Below are positions 60,747-64,000 of a DNA stretch of 64,000 nucleotides, in pieces. The DNA comes from Corynebacterium glyciniphilum AJ 3170. GTDB taxonomy: Bacteria > Actinomycetota > Actinomycetes > Mycobacteriales > Mycobacteriaceae. The stretch spans positions 744,001-808,000 of the forward strand of contig NZ_CP006842.1 in the NCBI RefSeq assembly GCF_000626675.1. Direction: 5' to 3'. Below the pieces are notes generated by a model, which had not been told where the DNA came from, ran no database searches, and saw only the letters and a program-made list of their open reading frames with translations. Every line of letters begins with the position of its first letter. Position 1 is the stretch's first letter. A program made the translations under genes and the position numbers.

Positions 60747-61079
60747 TTAGCTGAACAGGCCGCCGAGTCCGACTGCAGCGACAATCAGGCTGATGACGGC
60801 GGTAATGCCCTTGATGCCATCGAGCCAGTCATCGCCCTCACCGGGGGCGAAGGAACCGAGGATGCCCTCGTCGCCGAAGAGATCGTTGAGCGAACCGGTG
60901 ATCTCAGAGGTGGAGGAGCCTTCGCCGGAGCCGTCAGTGGCGGAGCCTTCTTCTGACGACTGCGAGATCGAACCGGTCGGCAGGTCGGTGGATCCTTCCT
61001 GTGCGGAGGCGACGCCGACACCGGCGAAGGCGACGGTGGCGGCGGTGGCGCCAGCCAGGAGGGTCTTCTTGAGCTTCAT
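60747..61079 (-). CDS. Small secreted protein A
   Basis: 110 residues. A clear Sec signal peptide (MKLKKTLLAGATAATVAFAG, cleavage after ASA before QEG) leaves a mature protein of about 82 residues: a Ser/Glu/Gly-rich linker, then a short helical C-terminus (NDLFGDEG, then ITAVISLIVAAVGLGGLF) that is hydrophobic enough to enter a membrane. No known family recognised. It resembles the two neighbouring secreted proteins in signal peptide and low-complexity linker. A DtxR-like box and a perfect inverted repeat precede it. Confidence 0.8.
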   Translation of the reverse strand: MKLKKTLLAGATAATVAFAGVGVASAQEGSTDLPTGSISQSSEEGSATDGSGEGSSTSEITGSLNDLFGDEGILGSFAPGEGDDWLDGIKGITAVISLIVAAVGLGGLFS

Positions 61080-61104
61080 GTGATGAATCCTCTTGAGTCA
61101 GGGA

Positions 61105-61128
61105 GCGCCGACACGACAGTGTCGGCGC
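61105..61128. promoter_or_regulatory. Perfect 10-bp inverted repeat in the leader of secreted protein A
   Basis: GCGCCGACAC (61105-61114) and GTGTCGGCGC (61119-61128) around GACA form a perfect 10-bp stem, 25 bases before the ATG on the minus strand. It could be an mRNA leader stem-loop or a dimeric-regulator operator. It has no T-run, so it is not a terminator for this gene. Confidence 0.6.
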
Positions 61129-61135
61129 GGAAGAA

Positions 61136-61154
61136 CTGGGTTTACCTGACCCAT
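61136..61154 (-). promoter_or_regulatory. DtxR/IdeR-like iron box ahead of secreted protein A
   Basis: On the minus strand ATGGGTCAGGTAAACCCAG matches the DtxR consensus at 12 of 19 positions. It begins inside a GATTATGGG segment that could be the -10 region, a position suited to repression. Confidence 0.5.
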
Positions 61155-61380
61155 AATCTGGTATCAGAGAGAAAAACTCCACACAGTGTGCTGACTCATT
61201 CTCACGGTAAGTGTGCCGGTACCGCCCAGTAACATCGCGATTACGTAGTTCATCTGCGGTAACGATGTCGCTGGCTGACTGAGGATGGTCGCAAACAAAC
61301 CACTCATTATGGGGGGCTTCGCAAGTGCTCCTTCGATCCTCAGTGGATACTTCCCAAGAAATTGGTGATGTAGACAGAAC

Positions 61381-61407
61381 AACACCCCGTCGCCGTGACG
61401 GGGTGTT
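61381..61407 (-). terminator. Intrinsic terminator of secreted protein B
   Basis: An 11-bp perfect stem (61381-61391 with 61397-61407) around GCCGT, 19 bases beyond the stop of the minus-strand gene; on that strand it is followed by GTTCTGTCT. Confidence 0.82.
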
Positions 61408-61426
61408 GAGGGGGGCGACAGCTGGG

Positions 61427-61825
61427 CTAGCCGAGCTGACCCTCGATGAAGTTCCGGCTGTCCTGCAGGACACCCTGGAAGGCGTCGGAGGCGTCGATGG
61501 CGGCCGTGTAGGCGCCGGCCAGGGTCGCCACGGCTGCGCCGCCGACGGCGAGGCTGACAAGGGCCTCGGTGGCCTTGCCGTAGTCGAACTGGTCGCCGGT
61601 CCAGGAACCGAGGGCATCAGCGCCGGTGACGGATCCGAAGACGTCGCGTTCTGCGGAGAGTTCTGCGGAGCCTGCGGTCGGGGCGCTGCCGGAGTCTTCG
61701 TTGGAGGCGGAGCTTCCGGTGCTGGCGTCGTCAGGGAGTTCCTCCTGTGCGGAGGCGACGCTGGTTCCGGCGATGGCGAGGGTGACGGCGGTTGCTGCGG
61801 TCAGAAAAGTCTTGCGGGCCTTCAT
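61427..61825 (-). CDS. Small secreted protein B
   Basis: 132 residues. The signal peptide MKARKTFLTAATAVTLAIAG ends ASA before QEE. The mature part has a Ser/Asp/Glu-rich linker (to about residue 60), then an alpha-helical region with Ala/Gly-rich ALVSLAVGGAAVATLAGAY and a terminal DSRNFIEGQLG. No family recognised. It has its own terminator. The 390 bases upstream hold the next gene's terminator and presumably this gene's promoter; I saw no convincing iron box there. Confidence 0.8.
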   Translation of the reverse strand: MKARKTFLTAATAVTLAIAGTSVASAQEELPDDASTGSSASNEDSGSAPTAGSAELSAERDVFGSVTGADALGSWTGDQFDYGKATEALVSLAVGGAAVATLAGAYTAAIDASDAFQGVLQDSRNFIEGQLG

Positions 61826-62140
61826 GGTGATTCGCTCCTCTTGAGGATCGTTGGTGAGGGGTACGAATCAGAACTTAGCATGCCGGATGTGAGTCGGATA
61901 CCGATATGTTCTTGCTGATCAGACGGTAAATACGGGGGAGGGTATTGGTTGGTTGGCAGCGTGCGCGGTATTGCGCCTCCCGGGCCCGGTACCGGGAGGG
62001 GTACTGGGAACTGCTCTGACAGGCCGCTGCGTGTGCGCTGGGGCATTCAGGGAGCGGTAACCAGGCGCCGGTGGTCCGTCGGTGCGCCAACAGAGTTCAA
62101 TGTAGATCCTGTCCCACGAACGGGGGTGTGCGGACACGGG

Positions 62141-62172
62141 AAACGGCCCCGACCATGTGGTCGGAGCCGTTT
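62141..62172 (-). terminator. Intrinsic terminator of secreted protein C
   Basis: A 14-bp stem (62141-62154 with 62159-62172, one mismatch) around ATGT, 46 bases beyond the stop on the minus strand; the stem ends in GTTTCCC on that strand. Confidence 0.78.
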
Positions 62173-62218
62173 CTAGAGTGGTCCCTCAGGGGCCGAGCAT
62201 CATTGATGATGCGTCACA

Positions 62219-62518
62219 TCAGAAGGGGAAGTTCGGGATCTTCCCGGTGATGTCGTCCACCATGTCCTGGAAGTCGTTCACGGCGTCGTTGATGTTCGGA
62301 AGGATGCTGATCGAGCCGGCCACAGCCTTGCCGAAGTCATTGAAGATGGTCAGGGTCTCGGTCGAGCCCTCGATGCTGCCGAGCAGCTCGGCGGAGGAGG
62401 AGGTCTCCTCGGTCGGCGGGGTCTCCGGGGTATCGTCCTGTGCGGAAGCGATGCCGGTGCCAGCGATGGCGACAGTGGTGGCGGTGGCTGCGGCGAGCAG
62501 GCCCTTCTTGAAAGTCAT
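62219..62518 (-). CDS. Small secreted protein C
   Basis: 99 residues. The signal peptide MTFKKGLLAAATATTVAIAG ends ASA before QDD. The mature protein of about 72 residues has a Pro/Thr/Glu-rich linker and an amphipathic helical C-terminus (LLGSIEGSTETLTIFNDFGK, NDAVNDFQDMVDDITGKIPNFPF). No family recognised. Third of three similar secreted proteins placed just before rplN. GC-rich, with normal host-like codon use. Confidence 0.8.
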   Translation of the reverse strand: MTFKKGLLAAATATTVAIAGTGIASAQDDTPETPPTEETSSSAELLGSIEGSTETLTIFNDFGKAVAGSISILPNINDAVNDFQDMVDDITGKIPNFPF

Positions 62519-63244
62519 GTGTGTATCCTCACTGAACTTGTGTGGCCGTCCGGAGGTGCAGTTCTCCGGCCGGAGGCGGGACGTCCCGCCGTTCGGGTGA
62601 GAAGTTACCAGCGTCGCCGTGATCTGTCGTGGGGTAATTCCGATGAGAATACATCAGTGCCTAAAACGAAGACTTGTGAGAGCCTTACCTGAGTAGCCTT
62701 CTGCAATTCCGCGGAGATGACTCGTTCATATAGATGTCACCTGTGTGGTGGGTTGTGTACGGCCGTTAGTATTGCCACTCTTGATGGTGTTGTTTCCCAT
62801 CGTTCCAGCTAGGGCGGTAAATGCCCCGGAGGGTACTTGTAGTGATGCGCGTTGTGCGCAGCCCTCCGGCGATGCGTTTCGAGGTACGGGGACGAGCGCA
62901 AGGTGATTGTGACATTGTCAGAATCATGCCGTTACTGTGACATGAGACACCTACCGCCGATCGGGGGTGGTGGCATCCCGTAATTAGATGTGACACGTCG
63001 TGTGGGGAGACCGGGCCGGGAAGCCAGTGATCTGATCCGACGTTGATGGCGTGCGGCAGTCGGGTTTGTTCCATATCCTCGCCAATGGCATACTTGAGCG
63101 GTTGCCTGTGGTCCACAGGTTCCTCCGCCGTGTCCTGTACATGTGCGAGCGATCCTGAGGTGGCCACGGAGAGGCACGGACCGCGCGCGTGAGGGTCGGT
63201 AATCCCACGCGCACAGAACTACTAGGTCTACAAGGAGACTAGAA
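62519..63244. other. Intergenic region between secreted protein C and rplN
   Basis: About 725 bases, visibly less GC-rich than the rest of the window. It holds an iron-box-like site (62674-62692) and, on the minus strand, a TGATGTATTCT extended -10 candidate at about 62643-62653 for secreted protein C. The rplN promoter must also be here but I cannot place it. A minus-strand reading frame at 62766-63167 has no ribosome site or recognisable sequence, so no gene is called. Confidence 0.4.
62674..62692. promoter_or_regulatory. DtxR/IdeR-like iron box upstream of secreted protein C
   Basis: TTGTGAGAGCCTTACCTGA matches the DtxR consensus at 12 of 19 positions. It lies 156 bases before the secreted protein C start, upstream of the candidate -10, so it would be a distal or activating site if real. 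Confidence 0.42.
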
Positions 63245-63619
63245 GTGATTCAGCAGGAATCGCGTCTGAAGGTCGCCGATAACACCGGAGCCCGGGAAAT
63301 CCTGGTCATCCGCGTGCTCGGCGGCTCCACCCGACGCTCCGGCGGCATCGGCGACGTCGTCGTCGCCACCGTCAAGGAAGCAGCCCCCGGTGGCGCCATC
63401 AAGTCCGGTGACATCGTCAAGGCCGTCATCGTGCGCACCAAGAAGGAGACCCGTCGTCCCGACGGCTCCTACATCAAGTTCGACGAGAACGCAGCCGTCC
63501 TGATCAAGGGCGTCGACAACAACGACCCGCGCGGCACCCGTATCTTCGGGCCGGTTGCCCGCGAGCTGCGTGACAAGCGCTTCATGCGCATCGTTTCTCT
63601 CGCTCCGGAGGTGCTGTAA
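63245..63619 (+). CDS. rplN: 50S ribosomal protein L14
   Basis: L14, at the subunit interface; 124 residues. GTG 63245 follows AAGGAGACTAGAA. It begins [26 protein letters not shown] and has the [14 protein letters not shown] and [24 protein letters not shown] stretches, complete. First gene of the spc operon, separated from rpsQ by the accessory block. Confidence 0.99.
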   Translation: MIQQESRLKVADNTGAREILVIRVLGGSTRRSGGIGDVVVATVKEAAPGGAIKSGDIVKAVIVRTKKETRRPDGSYIKFDENAAVLIKGVDNNDPRGTRIFGPVARELRDKRFMRIVSLAPEVL

Positions 63620-63622
63620 CCC

Positions 63623-63937
63623 ATGAAGATCCGTAAGGGCGATACCGTCCTGGTCATCTCGGGCCCGGACAAGGGCGCCAAGGGCCGGGTCATTGAGGCC
63701 TACCCGCAGCGCGACAAGGTTCTTGTCGAGGGCGTCAACCGCATCAAGAAGCACGTCGTCAACTCCGCACCCGAGCGTGGCGCTGAGTCTGAGGGCATCG
63801 TCACCCAGGAGGCCCCCATCCACGTGTCCAACGTGATGGTCCTCGACGCTGACGGCGAGCCCACCCGCGTCGGCTACCGCTTCGATGAGGACGGCAAGAA
63901 GATCCGCATCTCCCGCCGCACCGGGAAGGACATCTGA
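63623..63937 (+). CDS. rplX: 50S ribosomal protein L24
   Basis: L24, an assembly initiator of the large subunit; 104 residues. The KOW motif is in [20 protein letters not shown], followed by [15 protein letters not shown]. The stop overlaps the rplE start by one base. Confidence 0.99.
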   Translation: MKIRKGDTVLVISGPDKGAKGRVIEAYPQRDKVLVEGVNRIKKHVVNSAPERGAESEGIVTQEAPIHVSNVMVLDADGEPTRVGYRFDEDGKKIRISRRTGKDI

Positions 63938-64000
63938 TGAGCGACAACTACACCCCCCGCCTCAAGACCCGCTACCGCGGCGAGATCCGGGAGACCCTGA
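63937..64000 (+). CDS. rplE: 50S ribosomal protein L5, 3' end outside window
   Basis: The first 21 codons of L5: [20 protein letters not shown], matching actinobacterial L5 N-termini. ATG 63937 overlaps the rplX stop (TGATG). The gene runs out of the window. Confidence 0.93.
   Translation, partial: MSDNYTPRLKTRYRGEIRETL

Noticed and set aside
62766..63167. Minus-strand open frame of 133 codons before rplN
   Set aside because: No ribosome site, no domain or signal peptide, and the region looks like a promoter spacer with lower GC.

Overview
The window is high-GC actinobacterial DNA whose backbone is rpoB-rpoC, rpsL-rpsG-fusA, tuf, the S10 operon (rpsJ to rpsQ) and the start of the spc operon (rplN-rplX-rplE), all on the plus strand. 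Gene content (DtxR-like iron boxes, a perfect McbR-type TAGAC-N6-GTCTA site, a mycobactin-type lysine/ornithine N-hydroxylase, small Ala-rich secreted proteins ahead of rplN) points to a Corynebacterium or close relative. I cannot name the species.

Layout. 1-12.7 kb: rpoB (5' end missing), rpoC, rpsL, rpsG, fusA, tuf. 12.9-22.9 kb, an accessory block between tuf and rpsJ: a 2,3-dihydroxybenzoate (DHB) operon (isochorismatase, DHB dehydrogenase, isochorismate synthase), a pyrimidine-dimer glycosylase, a FecCD/FecE-type ferric siderophore importer on the minus strand behind two DtxR-like boxes, and an Asp23/AmaP-type envelope operon. 23.5-28.7 kb: S10 operon. 28.9-41.6 kb, a second accessory block between rpsQ and rplN: DHB-AMP ligase, a 2259-residue NRPS, a free-standing aryl carrier protein, a free-standing adenylation protein, an N-hydroxylase and an IucB/MbtK-type acyltransferase. 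41.6-55.3 kb: a free-standing epimerase/condensation-like protein followed by organosulfur genes (SfnG, SfnC/DszC-like and DszA-like enzymes, flavin reductase, StyA-like flavoprotein, MFS transporter, ssuD-ssuA-ssuC-ssuB). 55.4-60.6 kb: a serine hydrolase, a siderophore-interacting reductase and a second FecCD/FecE importer. 60.7-62.5 kb: three small secreted proteins. 63.2 kb to the end: rplN, rplX and the start of rplE.

How it fits together. The two siderophore blocks complement each other: the first makes DHB; the second activates it, loads it on a separate carrier and condenses it with amino acids, one of which is probably N-hydroxylated and N-acylated. This predicts a mixed catecholate-hydroxamate siderophore. 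The NRPS is unusual: C-A-T-(degenerate E/C)-C-T-TE, with no second adenylation domain, so the separate adenylation protein probably loads the second carrier in trans. Import and reductive iron release would use the FecCD/FecE systems and the siderophore-interacting protein, but no substrate-binding protein is present for either importer. DtxR-like boxes in front of both biosynthetic blocks, both importers and two of the small secreted protein genes suggest one iron regulon. The organosulfur block carries its own sulfur-type operator.

All motif counts were made by eye. No RNA genes, insertion sequences, CRISPR arrays or origins were recognised.
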